NCBI RefSeq assembly: GCF_025961225.1
Contig: NZ_JAOQNG010000010.1
Location: 796,501-860,500, forward strand
Reading direction: 5' to 3'
DNA from: Azospirillum canadense
GTDB lineage: Bacteria > Pseudomonadota > Alphaproteobacteria > Azospirillales > Azospirillaceae
DNA: 64,000 bases
In this document: positions 54,049 to 62,015 of the stretch, one piece after another
Numbering within the stretch: position 1 is the stretch's first letter
How the letters are laid out: every line of letters starts with the position of its first letter
Made by a program: the position numbers and the translations under genes
Notes under the pieces: model-generated
Told to the model about the DNA's origin: nothing
The model's database searches: none
The model's input: only the letters and a program-made list of their open reading frames with translations

Positions 54049-54074
54049 CCTTATCTTCTGGCCTTATCTTCTGG
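54049..54074. repeat. Tandem duplication of 13 bp at a ribosome binding site
   Basis: CCTTATCTTCTGG occurs twice in a row. On the minus strand it reads CCAGAAGATAAGG twice, so the AAGG ahead of the 116-residue gene is duplicated. Confidence 0.7.
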
Positions 54075-54082
54075 CCTGATCG

Positions 54083-54388
54083 TCAGGCCGCTTCCGACAG
54101 AAGCCGTTCTTCCAACCGGCGGGCCCACTCGGCGTCACGCGCCAGCGATTCGACCAGCGCGCGGGCCGGCGCCGCCGTTTCGGCCGGCGTGTCCGGGCGG
54201 AGCAGGGCGGCCAGCCGCATGGCCATGCTTTCCGCCTCCGCCTCCACCCAGCGGGCGTACTGGCGCCGCCGGTCCGCCTCGTTCCAGTACCAGCGCGGCA
54301 GCTGGGCGTTGCTGCGCTCCATCTCGCCTTCCCAGGCGCTCATGCGGAACAGGCCGCTGGGAGAGCGTTCGGCGCGGGTTGCGGTCAT
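54083..54388 (-). CDS. Small helical protein of unknown function in the phage-like module
   Basis: A 101-residue, mostly helical, Arg/Glu/Ala-rich protein starting MTATRAERS, with AAAGGAGA 5 bases before the ATG. It has a Trp-rich segment (RWYWNEADRRRQYARWVEAE). No recognised domain. It lies between the annealing protein gene and the last gene of the unit; the earlier in-frame start at 54469 would overlap the annealing protein gene and is less likely. Confidence 0.6.
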   Translation of the reverse strand: MTATRAERSPSGLFRMSAWEGEMERSNAQLPRWYWNEADRRRQYARWVEAEAESMAMRLAALLRPDTPAETAAPARALVESLARDAEWARRLEERLLSEAA

Positions 54389-54434
54389 GACGTCTCCTTT
54401 CCAGCCTGTGTCACGGGCTAAGACTTCATGGGCC

Positions 54435-55289
54435 TCAGGCGGCCTCCATTTCGCCGCCGTCCTGATCACCGTTTTCTTCGCGCTTCAGGATCTCGGCCTT
54501 CTTCTGGGCGAAAAGGCTGGTGATCCGGTGCTGGGCCGCGCGATCCACGCTGCCAATCTCGCGCAGGCGGGTGCCGACGCCGGCCCGCCAGACCTCCTCC
54601 AGGTCGTCGAGGTCGAGGCAGGCGCCAAGGCGCTTCTTGACCTCCTCCTCAAAGGCGGCGATGGCGGTGGGCTGCAGGTCCGGGTTGGCTTTGGCGGCGT
54701 AGAACGCTTCCGACTCCTCCCGGTACTTGCTGTCGTCGAACTGCCCCATGTGGACGTCGGCGGCGAGGCCGAGTTGCACGAGGCATTTGCCGACCGCGTC
54801 CGTCATCGACATCTTGAAGCACTCGTCGTCGGGCGCCTCGATGCCGTTGCGGCGGCGGACCATCTCGGTGCCGCCCCACTGCGGGCCGGTCCAGCACTTT
54901 TCGCCCGTCTCCGGGTCGATGTACCAGACGCGGGCGCAGATGAAGACCATGCGCTCGGCGATGGTCCAGTCCATCTGCTCGTAGCCCCAGCCCTTGCCGA
55001 CGGGACCGAACACCTCGGTCATCATCATCAGGCGCCAGGTCGGGTCGATCTGCGTGCCGCGGAAGCCACCGGACCGGGTGAAGGGCTTGGTCGCCTTCGG
55101 GTCCGTCCGCTTCAGCTTGTTCCACAGATGCAGGTTCTCGAAGGTGGGAGCGTCGGCCTTCGAAGTGTGGGCCGAAGCGTGGGCGGACGCGGACGCCGTC
55201 TCCGCCTTCGAGCCCGTGATCTTCGGCTCGGCCTTGCTCTCGGCCTTTTCGGTTTCGGCGACGGTGTCGGTCTTGCTCATGCGTCCCAT
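54435..55289 (-). CDS. Putative phage-type single-strand DNA annealing protein
   Basis: A 284-residue protein. The first 45 residues are a low-complexity Lys/Glu/Ala/Ser tail; the core has LWNKLKRTDPKATKPF, MTEVFGPVGKGWGYE and the later FKMSMTDAVGKCLVQLGLA. This pattern is familiar from phage recombination proteins of the Sak/Rad52-like annealing group. The location right after a YqaJ exonuclease, like the lambda exo-beta pair, supports the call. AAGGA 7 bases before the first ATG fixes the start. Function is inferred; the exact family needs a profile search. Confidence 0.6.
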   Translation of the reverse strand: MGRMSKTDTVAETEKAESKAEPKITGSKAETASASAHASAHTSKADAPTFENLHLWNKLKRTDPKATKPFTRSGGFRGTQIDPTWRLMMMTEVFGPVGKGWGYEQMDWTIAERMVFICARVWYIDPETGEKCWTGPQWGGTEMVRRRNGIEAPDDECFKMSMTDAVGKCLVQLGLAADVHMGQFDDSKYREESEAFYAAKANPDLQPTAIAAFEEEVKKRLGACLDLDDLEEVWRAGVGTRLREIGSVDRAAQHRITSLFAQKKAEILKREENGDQDGGEMEAA

Positions 55290-55306
55290 GGTCGGGTCCT
55301 TCGTCT

Positions 55307-56272
55307 TTAGAAGCGTTCGTCTCTCCCCTCACCCCAGCCGCCGCTGAGCACAGCGTCCAGGCTCGGGTCAGGGGACAAATCCCCAGCAATCAGGTCCAGG
55401 GTGCCGTCCGCAGCGGGCTGCCACGGCTCGGCGGTATCCAGCGCGCGCCGCGGCGGCGCGCCGTAGCGCAGCGACAGGCGCCCCTCGCGGTCGCGGACGA
55501 GGTACAGGCCGCGGCCCGGCTCCTCCCCCGCGAAAAAGGCGATGCGCGCGTCGGCGGGCATCAGCGCCTTCAACGCCACCTCCGCCTCCTTCACCGCGAT
55601 GGCGGTGGAGCGCTGCTCCACCAGCACCGCCGCCAGCGAGACGAAGCGGTTGTGCAGCGCCATGTCCACGACCCGCCGCGTCTCGTAGACCGGCGCGTCG
55701 AAGGGCACGGGGTCGCTCGGCTCCACGTCGTTGGTGACGTGCCACCAGAAGGCGCTCAGCGTCTCCAGCAACCGTTCACAATCGTCCTCGTTCCTGCGAA
55801 CACGCACGATCGCGTGGCCGGTGGGCCGCAGGATCGACAGAAGCCCCCGCTCCAGCCCCATCACCGCCAGCTGGTGCTGGAGCTGCCAGTGGTAGCGCTG
55901 GGCCAGCTCCGCGTCCGACTGGAACCCGCCGGTGAACTTCGCCTCCACCACAGTGTCCGGCGCGCCATCCACCGCCCCGTCCTCCCAGGTCAGGAAATCG
56001 GGGTGGGCCACCATCCATCCATGCTCGGGGTGAACCCAGGTGTCCTCCGCCGCCACGCAGCGCACGCCGGTCGCGTGCTCCACGAAGCGGGGGTGCAGGT
56101 GTTCCGTGGCAATGCCGATCTGCACGGCGGCGACGAGGTCCAGGTTCGCGGGATCCGCGCGCCCGGTCTTCTCCCGCCACAGCGCCACCCAGTCGCCCGC
56201 CATAATGCGGGTGGCGTCGGAAGACCCGATCCGCCCTGCCCGCGCGGCGCGCTGCGCGTCGGTAATCGCCAT
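55307..56272 (-). CDS. YqaJ-family phage exonuclease
   Basis: A 321-residue nuclease of the YqaJ/lambda-exonuclease fold. The hallmark GRIGSSDATRIMAGD begins the domain, followed by an acidic residue region (HPDFLTWEDGAVDG), the catalytic VVEAKFTGG and the YHWQLQHQLAV helix. It should degrade one strand of double-stranded DNA ends to feed the annealing protein encoded 17 bp downstream. GGAAGGGGA precedes the ATG. No integrase or structural phage genes are near, so this is an isolated recombination cassette. Confidence 0.85.
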   Translation of the reverse strand: MAITDAQRAARAGRIGSSDATRIMAGDWVALWREKTGRADPANLDLVAAVQIGIATEHLHPRFVEHATGVRCVAAEDTWVHPEHGWMVAHPDFLTWEDGAVDGAPDTVVEAKFTGGFQSDAELAQRYHWQLQHQLAVMGLERGLLSILRPTGHAIVRVRRNEDDCERLLETLSAFWWHVTNDVEPSDPVPFDAPVYETRRVVDMALHNRFVSLAAVLVEQRSTAIAVKEAEVALKALMPADARIAFFAGEEPGRGLYLVRDREGRLSLRYGAPPRRALDTAEPWQPAADGTLDLIAGDLSPDPSLDAVLSGGWGEGRDERF

Positions 56273-56326
56273 TCCCCTTCCGGCCCCCCAGCCGTTGCCA
56301 ACCTCCCCGCCTTACGCCCTTCCGAA

Positions 56327-56340
56327 ATGCGCCTTCGCAG
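56327..56340 (-). promoter_or_regulatory. Operator-like site 3 (CTGCGAA-N3-GCAT)
   Basis: Minus strand CTGCGAAGGCGCAT. It matches ten of the eleven shared positions of the two other sites and lies in the leader of the exonuclease gene. Confidence 0.4.
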
Positions 56341-56372
56341 CACCTTCGGCATTAATCATAAGCCGTACGCTG

Positions 56373-56401
56373 AATATGGGCTGCGAACATGCAGGATTCA
56401 A
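56373..56401 (-). promoter_or_regulatory. Sigma-70-type promoter of the exonuclease operon
   Basis: Minus strand TTGAAT (56401-56396), 17-base spacer, CATATT (56378-56373). Transcription would start near 56366, about 95 bases before the exonuclease ATG. This, with the operator-like sites, accounts for the 335-bp gap 56273-56607, in which I see no supported gene. Confidence 0.55.
56381..56394. promoter_or_regulatory. Operator-like site 2 (CTGCGAA-N3-GCAG) inside the promoter spacer
   Basis: CTGCGAACATGCAG lies exactly between the -35 and -10 boxes of the exonuclease promoter, where a bound repressor would block RNA polymerase. Confidence 0.5.
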
Positions 56402-56607
56402 GAACAAAAAGAGAACCTGCAACGTGGCCGTAAGGATCGAAAGATCGATTGTTTTCATGAAAGTAAGTCGCCGCCTGAAATGCTGCGGCAGCGCTTCGCG
56501 ACTCGGCGCGGGAGAGCACACAGATGGACACGACCACGCCCCGTTTAAGAGGTGGTTCGTAAATAATTATCCGCGCGCCTTTGCGACTCTCTTTTCGAAA
56601 TTCTTCG

Positions 56608-57243
56608 TCAAATCCGCAGGGAACGGACGACGTGCACGGCCACCCCAGCGACGTTGGCATCGCCGATCGGCGTCGGGCGGCAGTCAGGGTCGGTGCTGAC
56701 GGGCAGCAACTGCGGCGGAAAGAAGCGGTAGCCGCAGACCGTGCCCTCGCCCACCGTCACCACCACGTCGCCGGCCTGGGGCGCCAGCACGTCGGTCGGT
56801 TCCAGGACGACGCAGTCGTCGGGCAGAACCCCGGCGGCGTTCAGGCTCCTGGACGCGATGGTCAGGGCAAAGGCCCGGCGGGAGGCCGGCCGGTCCACCG
56901 CGATGCTGCGCCCGCCGTCCCGGAGCGCAGAGGCGATGAAGGCCTCCCCCGCCCGGCGGCCGAGGTCCAGGAAGGCGTGCACCTGCTCCACGCTCAGCAC
57001 CGGCACGCGGGTCGTCGGGGGGTAGGCGCGCTCGTCCAGGAAGCGCGGCTCCGATCCTGCAATGCGGGCAAGCCGGCCCAGCGTCTCCGCGCTCGGCACG
57101 CTGCCGGCGATGGGGTCGCGCAGGAAGCGGGTCAGGTTGGTCGCCGTAACGCCGGCCAGGCGCGCCCAGGCGCCGGCGCTCCAGCCGTGCGCCTCCATCA
57201 CCCCGGTCATCCAGCGCAGGATCGCCCGCCGCGTGTCGTCCAT
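56608..57243 (-). CDS. S24/LexA-like phage repressor without lysine
   Basis: A 211-residue regulator: helix-turn-helix (about 20-65, WARLAGVTATNLTRFLRDP) and a C-terminal S24-like beta domain (about 125-205). The nucleophile serine may be Ser133 in SRSLNAAGV. The catalytic Lys position is occupied by Tyr172 (TVCGYRF), and the protein contains no lysine at all. Self-cleavage by a Ser-Lys dyad is therefore impossible, so it is not expected to respond to RecA like LexA or CI. It probably controls the divergently arranged sites at 56381 and 57349. GGTGAGGA stands 8 bases before the ATG. Confidence 0.82.
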   Translation of the reverse strand: MDDTRRAILRWMTGVMEAHGWSAGAWARLAGVTATNLTRFLRDPIAGSVPSAETLGRLARIAGSEPRFLDERAYPPTTRVPVLSVEQVHAFLDLGRRAGEAFIASALRDGGRSIAVDRPASRRAFALTIASRSLNAAGVLPDDCVVLEPTDVLAPQAGDVVVTVGEGTVCGYRFFPPQLLPVSTDPDCRPTPIGDANVAGVAVHVVRSLRI

Positions 57244-57348
57244 GGCCCGGTCCTCACCACCTCAACGCCCCTTTTGCGCCGATAAGAGAGAACATTGGCG
57301 GAACGCGCAAGGGTCCATCGACTATGCCGTAATTTCGTCGAGGATACG

Positions 57349-57362
57349 CTGCGATTTCGCAG
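57349..57362. promoter_or_regulatory. Operator-like site 1, perfect palindrome
   Basis: CTGCGATTTCGCAG: perfect 6-base arms around TT, 106 bp before the repressor ATG and 108 bp before the ybjQ-like ATG. Read on the minus strand it is CTGCGAA-N3-GCAG, like site 2. Confidence 0.5.
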
Positions 57363-57469
57363 TATCGCCATGCGCCCTCCTGCCTCCTCCGGCGGCACGC
57401 CGATGCTCCCTATTGCGGCGGAAGATTCCGGCGCCACCTTCAAGGCGCACACCAACGGGGAGCGTTGCC

Positions 57470-57790
57470 ATGATCGTCACCAGCACCGACAACGTCGAGG
57501 GCCGCCGCATCACCCAGTACCTGGGCATGGTTGCCGGGGAGGCGATTCTGGGCGTGAACATGTTCCGCGACCTGTTCTCCGGCATCCGCGACATCGTCGG
57601 CGGGCGGGCCGGCGGCTACCAGAACGCGCTGCGCGACGCGCGGGAGGCCGCCTTTGCCGATTTGCAGGAATCCGCGCGTGCGCTCGGCGCCGACGCGGTG
57701 GTCGGGGTGGACATCGATTACGAGGTGCTGGGCAAGGAAAACGGCATGCTGATGGTCTCCATCAACGGCACCGCCGTGCGGCTGGGCTGA
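57470..57790 (+). CDS. YbjQ/UPF0145-family protein
   Basis: A 106-residue homologue of YbjQ: VTSTDNVEGRRITQYLGMVAGEAILG, and the C-terminal ALGADAVVGVDIDYEVLG. The family forms pentamers and is often called a heavy-metal-binding domain, but its function is unknown. GGGGAG precedes the ATG by 8 bases. Not obviously related to the phage-like module. Confidence 0.9.
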   Translation: MIVTSTDNVEGRRITQYLGMVAGEAILGVNMFRDLFSGIRDIVGGRAGGYQNALRDAREAAFADLQESARALGADAVVGVDIDYEVLGKENGMLMVSINGTAVRLG

Positions 57791-57909
57791 AACGAGAGGT
57801 TCCCCTTCAGGCTCCGCCGATTGCCCTACTGGACAGGTCGGAGGCTGTTCGTAGACTTCTCGTCCAAGCAACGCTTCTGCGAACGAAGAACATCCGGAGG
57901 GGAACCATC

Positions 57910-59106
57910 ATGCGATCCGTGGCCATGCGCCTCGGCGGCCTCGTCATGGCCGCCGGGCTTCTGTGCGCGGCACCGGCCCTGGCGCTCGACGGCCTCGTCG
58001 AGAAGAAGGTCTTCGAGATGCCGTCCTACACGACCACCGGCGGCGGCACGATCAAGAATGTCCGCGTCGGCTGGGAGAGCTACGGCAAGCTCAACGACGC
58101 CAAGGACAACGCGATCCTCGTCACGCATTTCTTCAGCGGCTCCAGCCACGCCGCCGGGAAATACAAGGCGGAGGACACCGCCCCCGGCTATTGGGATTCG
58201 ATCATCGGCCCAGGCAAGCCGCTGGACACCGACAAGTACTTCATCATCAGTTCCGACACGCTGGTGAACCTCTCGCCCAAGGACCCGACCGTGGTCACCA
58301 CTGGGCCGGCCAGCATCAACCCGGACACCGGCAAGCCCTACGGCATGAGCTTCCCGGTCGTGACCATCCGCGACTTCGTGAACGTGCAGAAAGCCCTGCT
58401 CGACAGCCTGGGCATCAAGTCGCTCCAGGCCGTGATGGGCGGCTCCATGGGCTCGCTCCAGGCGTTCGAGTGGGGCGCCTCCTACCCGGAGATGGTCAAG
58501 CGCGTCATCGCCGCCATCGGCGGGGCGGAGGCCGACCCCTTCCTGATCGGCTGGCTGAACCTGTGGGCGGCGCCGATCAAGGTCGACCCCAACTGGCAGA
58601 ACGGCGATTACTACGGCAAGGAGGAGCCCAAGGCCGGCCTGACGGAGGCGTTGAAGCTGGTCACCCTTCACGCGCGCCACTGGAAATGGGCGGACGCCAC
58701 CTTCGGCCGCAAATGGGCCGAGGAGGGCAAGGACCCGCGCCTGTCGATGAACAACCAGTATGCGATCGAGGCGTGGCTGGACAAGGCCGCCGCCGCCCGC
58801 GCGTCGGTCAGCGACGCCAACCACTTCCTCTATCTGGTCAAGGCCAACCAGACCTTCGTCACTGGCAACGGCGGCACCGTGGAGGAAGGGCTGGCGAAGA
58901 TCAAGGCGCCGGTGCTGCTGATCCCGTCGGCCGACGACATGGTCTTCCCGCCGGACGGCAACATGCGCCCGCTGAAGGAACGGCTGGAAAAGCAAGGGCT
59001 GAAGGTCGAATACACAGACGCGATCACCTCCACGCTGGGCCATCTCGACGGCGTGGTGAACATCGCGAAGGCGGGCGACACCATCGCGCAGTTCCTGGCG
59101 AAATAG
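57910..59106 (+). CDS. Secreted MetX-like (homoserine-acetyltransferase-fold) hydrolase
   Basis: A 398-residue alpha/beta-hydrolase-fold protein of the MetX group: nucleophile Ser in MGGSMGSLQAFEWG, acid in IPSADDMVFPP, and His in TLGHLDG. Unlike cytoplasmic MetX, it has a clear signal peptide (residues 1-26, LCAAPALA) and should be periplasmic. Homoserine acetylation needs acetyl-CoA, which is absent from the periplasm, so the enzyme is probably an esterase or other hydrolase. GGAGGGG precedes the ATG. Confidence 0.86.
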   Translation: MRSVAMRLGGLVMAAGLLCAAPALALDGLVEKKVFEMPSYTTTGGGTIKNVRVGWESYGKLNDAKDNAILVTHFFSGSSHAAGKYKAEDTAPGYWDSIIGPGKPLDTDKYFIISSDTLVNLSPKDPTVVTTGPASINPDTGKPYGMSFPVVTIRDFVNVQKALLDSLGIKSLQAVMGGSMGSLQAFEWGASYPEMVKRVIAAIGGAEADPFLIGWLNLWAAPIKVDPNWQNGDYYGKEEPKAGLTEALKLVTLHARHWKWADATFGRKWAEEGKDPRLSMNNQYAIEAWLDKAAAARASVSDANHFLYLVKANQTFVTGNGGTVEEGLAKIKAPVLLIPSADDMVFPPDGNMRPLKERLEKQGLKVEYTDAITSTLGHLDGVVNIAKAGDTIAQFLAK

Positions 59107-59258
59107 CCATCCACCGGAACCGCAGGCGGCGGCCCCGCATCATCCGGGCCGCCGCACAGGTGCGGCGCGACATTCGCGTTTTGGGAGTTCACCGGCCCGG
59201 TTATCTCTATAAAATGGCGAAATTCATCCTGACCCTGTCCCATCGGGTGCATATCGCC

Positions 59259-60122
59259 ATGAATGTTTTCGCCAAGACCGCAGCGCTCGGCGCCATCCTC
59301 GCCGGGGTGGCCTTTCCCGCCCTGGCCCAGCAGAAGTCCGCCCTGCCCGTGCCAACGCCCGCCACCCATCTGGCCGGCGTGACTGGTTCGCTGGCCAGCG
59401 TCGTGGGCAAGACGAAATACGTCCACGAGCAGGAGAACAACAGCCCCGCGGCGGTCGTCCTGCCGCTCGGCGACGGGAAGTACGAGGTCGAGGCCGACTG
59501 CTCCGGCTGGGTGTCGCACAACCTGAAGAAGCTGCCGCTCCAGTACGAGGCGGTGCACGCCTACCAGTCCCAGGTGCCGGGCGAGGCGGAAAAGCCCTAC
59601 CCGCGCGCCAACGTCTACCGGCAGTATTTCGCCAACCTGAAGCCCGGCGCGCCCTTCACGCCCGTCCGCAAGCTGGCCGACGTGCGGCCCGGCGACATCC
59701 TGTCCTGGTGCCTGCCCGGCCATTGCGGCATCCCCTACACGGGCAAGCCGGCGAACGACACCGGCCACGTCATGGTGGTGATGAGCCAGCCGATCCCGGC
59801 CGGGCGCGGCAAGGCGTACCTGATGGTCCTCGATTCCTCGTCGGTGGCCCACTACAGCGCCAAGACCCTGCCGCCGGCCGTGCTGAAGGCCCATCCGGGC
59901 CTCGCCCAGGCCTACGCCCGTTATCCGGACGTGCGCGACACGGTGGTGGATGGCAAGGTCTCGGCCAACGGAGTCGGCCCGGGCTTCATCCTGTTCGGCA
60001 CCGACGCGCGGGGGGCCATCAACAGCTTCCAGTTCGGCCCCGGAGACCATGTGAACAGCGAGGACATCCTGTTCGCCGTCGGCCGTCCGGCCCAGCCCGC
60101 GGCCACCGTCGCCTCGAAGTAA
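59259..60122 (+). CDS. Secreted NlpC/P60-like cysteine peptidase (putative)
   Basis: A 287-residue secreted protein. With the start at MNVFAKTAAL a classical signal peptide results (cleavage after ALA); an ATG 45 bases earlier would add 15 residues in front. The mature part has VEADCSGWVSHNLKKL, similar to the catalytic Cys of NlpC/P60 domains (DCSGF/W), and RPGDILSWC...DTGHVMVV, matching the His motif. It may cut peptidoglycan peptides, but the C-terminal region is unlike known members. Confidence in the family is moderate. Confidence 0.65.
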   Translation: MNVFAKTAALGAILAGVAFPALAQQKSALPVPTPATHLAGVTGSLASVVGKTKYVHEQENNSPAAVVLPLGDGKYEVEADCSGWVSHNLKKLPLQYEAVHAYQSQVPGEAEKPYPRANVYRQYFANLKPGAPFTPVRKLADVRPGDILSWCLPGHCGIPYTGKPANDTGHVMVVMSQPIPAGRGKAYLMVLDSSSVAHYSAKTLPPAVLKAHPGLAQAYARYPDVRDTVVDGKVSANGVGPGFILFGTDARGAINSFQFGPGDHVNSEDILFAVGRPAQPAATVASK

Positions 60123-60134
60123 ACGCGCTTCCTC

Positions 60135-60160
60135 CTCCCGGCCTTTTCTGGCCGGGAGGT
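60135..60160. terminator. Bidirectional terminator hairpin
   Basis: A perfect 10-bp stem (CCTCCCGGCC / GGCCGGGAGG) with loop TTTTCT, placed between the convergent NlpC-like gene and the minus-strand pel-linked gene. Confidence 0.75.
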
Positions 60161-60165
60161 GGCGT

Positions 60166-60630
60166 CTATGGGCGTCCGCCCTGCCCGATGTAGTTCGGCA
60201 TCAGCCGCGCTTGTTCCCCGACATACACCCGGCAGCGGCTGTCCTGCCCGTCGAAGAAATAGACCTGCCCCTTCTGCCGCTTGCCTTGCGGGTCCACCAG
60301 ATTCGCACCGCCGGAAAAAGCGACGCCGTAACGCTTGTCCGGCGTGCGCGCCCAATAGAATCCGTCACTCTCTTGCAGAAAGGCCCCGCGCTGGCACAGG
60401 TGCGACAGCGCCGGATCGAACTTGGCGAGGCCGTCGAGCCCCTTCGGCAAGCTGTAGACCGCCTGGGAGCGGGTGAAGCGCGTGCGGGGCGGAAGGATTT
60501 CCTTGGGAACCACCGGCGGCTGCATGAGCGCGCGCAGGTGGTCGGGGGCGGTGCGCTCCACCCGCACCGGGTCGGCCAGGGCAGGCGCAGCGGCCAGCAT
60601 GATCAGAGCGACGACGGCCAAGCCGTTCAT
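60166..60630 (-). CDS. Secreted protein of unknown function downstream of pelG
   Basis: A 154-residue secreted protein (signal peptide MNGLAVVALIMLAAAPALA). Mature part has cysteines near LCQRGAF and SRCRVYVGEQ and an aromatic-rich middle. It starts 4 bp after the pelG stop, so it is translated from the pel transcript; an accessory role in exopolysaccharide secretion is possible. Not recognised as a known Pel protein. Confidence 0.68.
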   Translation of the reverse strand: MNGLAVVALIMLAAAPALADPVRVERTAPDHLRALMQPPVVPKEILPPRTRFTRSQAVYSLPKGLDGLAKFDPALSHLCQRGAFLQESDGFYWARTPDKRYGVAFSGGANLVDPQGKRQKGQVYFFDGQDSRCRVYVGEQARLMPNYIGQGGRP

Positions 60631-60634
60631 GGCG

Positions 60635-62014
60635 TTATCGGACCGACGGGTTGTTGGCGACAAAGGCGACGTAGGGCAGCTTCCGCACCGCCGTGGCGAC
60701 CAGCAGGTAGGCGACCGCGAAGGACAGCAGCGACGACAGGAAGTAGCCGTAGCCATACCACGCGAAGCCCATGCGGCTGAAGGCGAGCGTCAGCCCGCCG
60801 TTGGCGGCCAGATAGAAGACTTGCGCGAACAGGTTGCGCCGGCGCAGGTCGAAATAGGCCAGGATCACCGTGCAGAACAGGAATCCCACCTGGAAGAAGG
60901 CCCCCAGCGCGCCGAAGCGGAACATGCCGATCTGCTGGTAATGCAGGCCGAGCGCCCCGACGATGTTCGGCGCCAGGAAGATCGCCAGGGCACAGACCGC
61001 GCCCTGGAGGATGATCAGGTTGCGCGAACTGTCCAGCAGCGCCTGGATGATGCCTCGGTGGTTGCGGGCGATCTGGTCGTAGGTCGCGTGCTCCTGGATG
61101 TCGCGGTAGAAGCCCTGGTAGCGCTCGAAGAATCGCGTCTCGACATTCACGGTGAACAGGGTCAGCGCCGGCATGATCGTCAGGTAGGCGACAAACATGG
61201 CGCTGTCGTAGGCCGAATAGATCACCATCGCGCCGGACACGGCCTCGCACTCCGGCACGAACCACATGATCCACTTGTCGACCCAGACCGCGACGTTGGC
61301 GACCAGCCCGACCAGGGCCAAGTCCCAATAACGGCGGAAATAACTTATAAAGGCGAACAGCCGCGCGACGCGGTACGGATACTCCGCGAAGACGCGCGCG
61401 ATCAGCCCGAACTGGATGACGGCAAGGCCCGCGGAGAATCCCCAGACCATCCCGGTCGGTCCGGCAGCCACCCCCAACGCCGCGGTCGCGACGGTTCCCA
61501 CCGCCATGCCGATCCCGAAGGCTGCCGTGACGGCCACATAGTCCTTCAGCGCCGACAGGAAGATCGACACCACCCAAATGCCGCTGACCAGGAAAAATCC
61601 CACCAACGCCGCCGCCATCATGGGCGTCGGCAAATCGCTGAAGAACAGGTAGAAAGGCCCCGCCGTCATGGCCGACAGCGCGTAGGCCAGCCCGAGCGTC
61701 GCCAGAAGCATGCCCGGCGCCGCGTCCACCTGCTTGGCGTAGATCGCGTCCGCCAGATAGCGCGTGGCGACCAGCACCAGCGGCCCGGTCAGCACGACCG
61801 AGAAGCAGAAATTGTAGATCACCACCACGCGGAAGAGCGTCAACTCCTCCATCGAAACGGTCACCTGCCCGATCAGGTTGATGCCGGCGAGCGCCAGGAT
61901 GGTGAACATCCAGGGACCGGAGGTGATGAAGGCCGAGTGCGCGTAGCCCTGCAGGACCCCCAGCAGGTCGTCCCGGCGGGCCAGCTTGCGCAGCGCGAAA
62001 CCGATGCCCGCCAT
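60635..62014 (-). CDS. pelG: Pel exopolysaccharide exporter PelG
   Basis: A polytopic inner-membrane protein of 459 residues with about 12 membrane helices, of the MOP/Wzx-like exporter superfamily. The N-terminus MAGIGFALRKLARRDDLLG and the loop WVDKWIMWF match PelG. It should carry the partly GalN/GalNAc-type Pel polymer through the inner membrane together with PelD-PelE-PelF. Start 1 bp after pelF. pelA-D lie outside the window, if present. Confidence 0.92.
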   Translation of the reverse strand: MAGIGFALRKLARRDDLLGVLQGYAHSAFITSGPWMFTILALAGINLIGQVTVSMEELTLFRVVVIYNFCFSVVLTGPLVLVATRYLADAIYAKQVDAAPGMLLATLGLAYALSAMTAGPFYLFFSDLPTPMMAAALVGFFLVSGIWVVSIFLSALKDYVAVTAAFGIGMAVGTVATAALGVAAGPTGMVWGFSAGLAVIQFGLIARVFAEYPYRVARLFAFISYFRRYWDLALVGLVANVAVWVDKWIMWFVPECEAVSGAMVIYSAYDSAMFVAYLTIMPALTLFTVNVETRFFERYQGFYRDIQEHATYDQIARNHRGIIQALLDSSRNLIILQGAVCALAIFLAPNIVGALGLHYQQIGMFRFGALGAFFQVGFLFCTVILAYFDLRRRNLFAQVFYLAANGGLTLAFSRMGFAWYGYGYFLSSLLSFAVAYLLVATAVRKLPYVAFVANNPSVR

Positions 62015-62015
62015 G

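Noticed and set aside
56312..56521. 69-codon minus-strand frame between repressor and exonuclease genes
   Set aside because: No ribosome binding site, and it overlaps the promoter and operator-like sites.
57791..57909. SAM riboswitch upstream of the MetX-like gene
   Set aside because: No recognisable SAM-II or other riboswitch core; the protein is exported and probably not a methionine enzyme.
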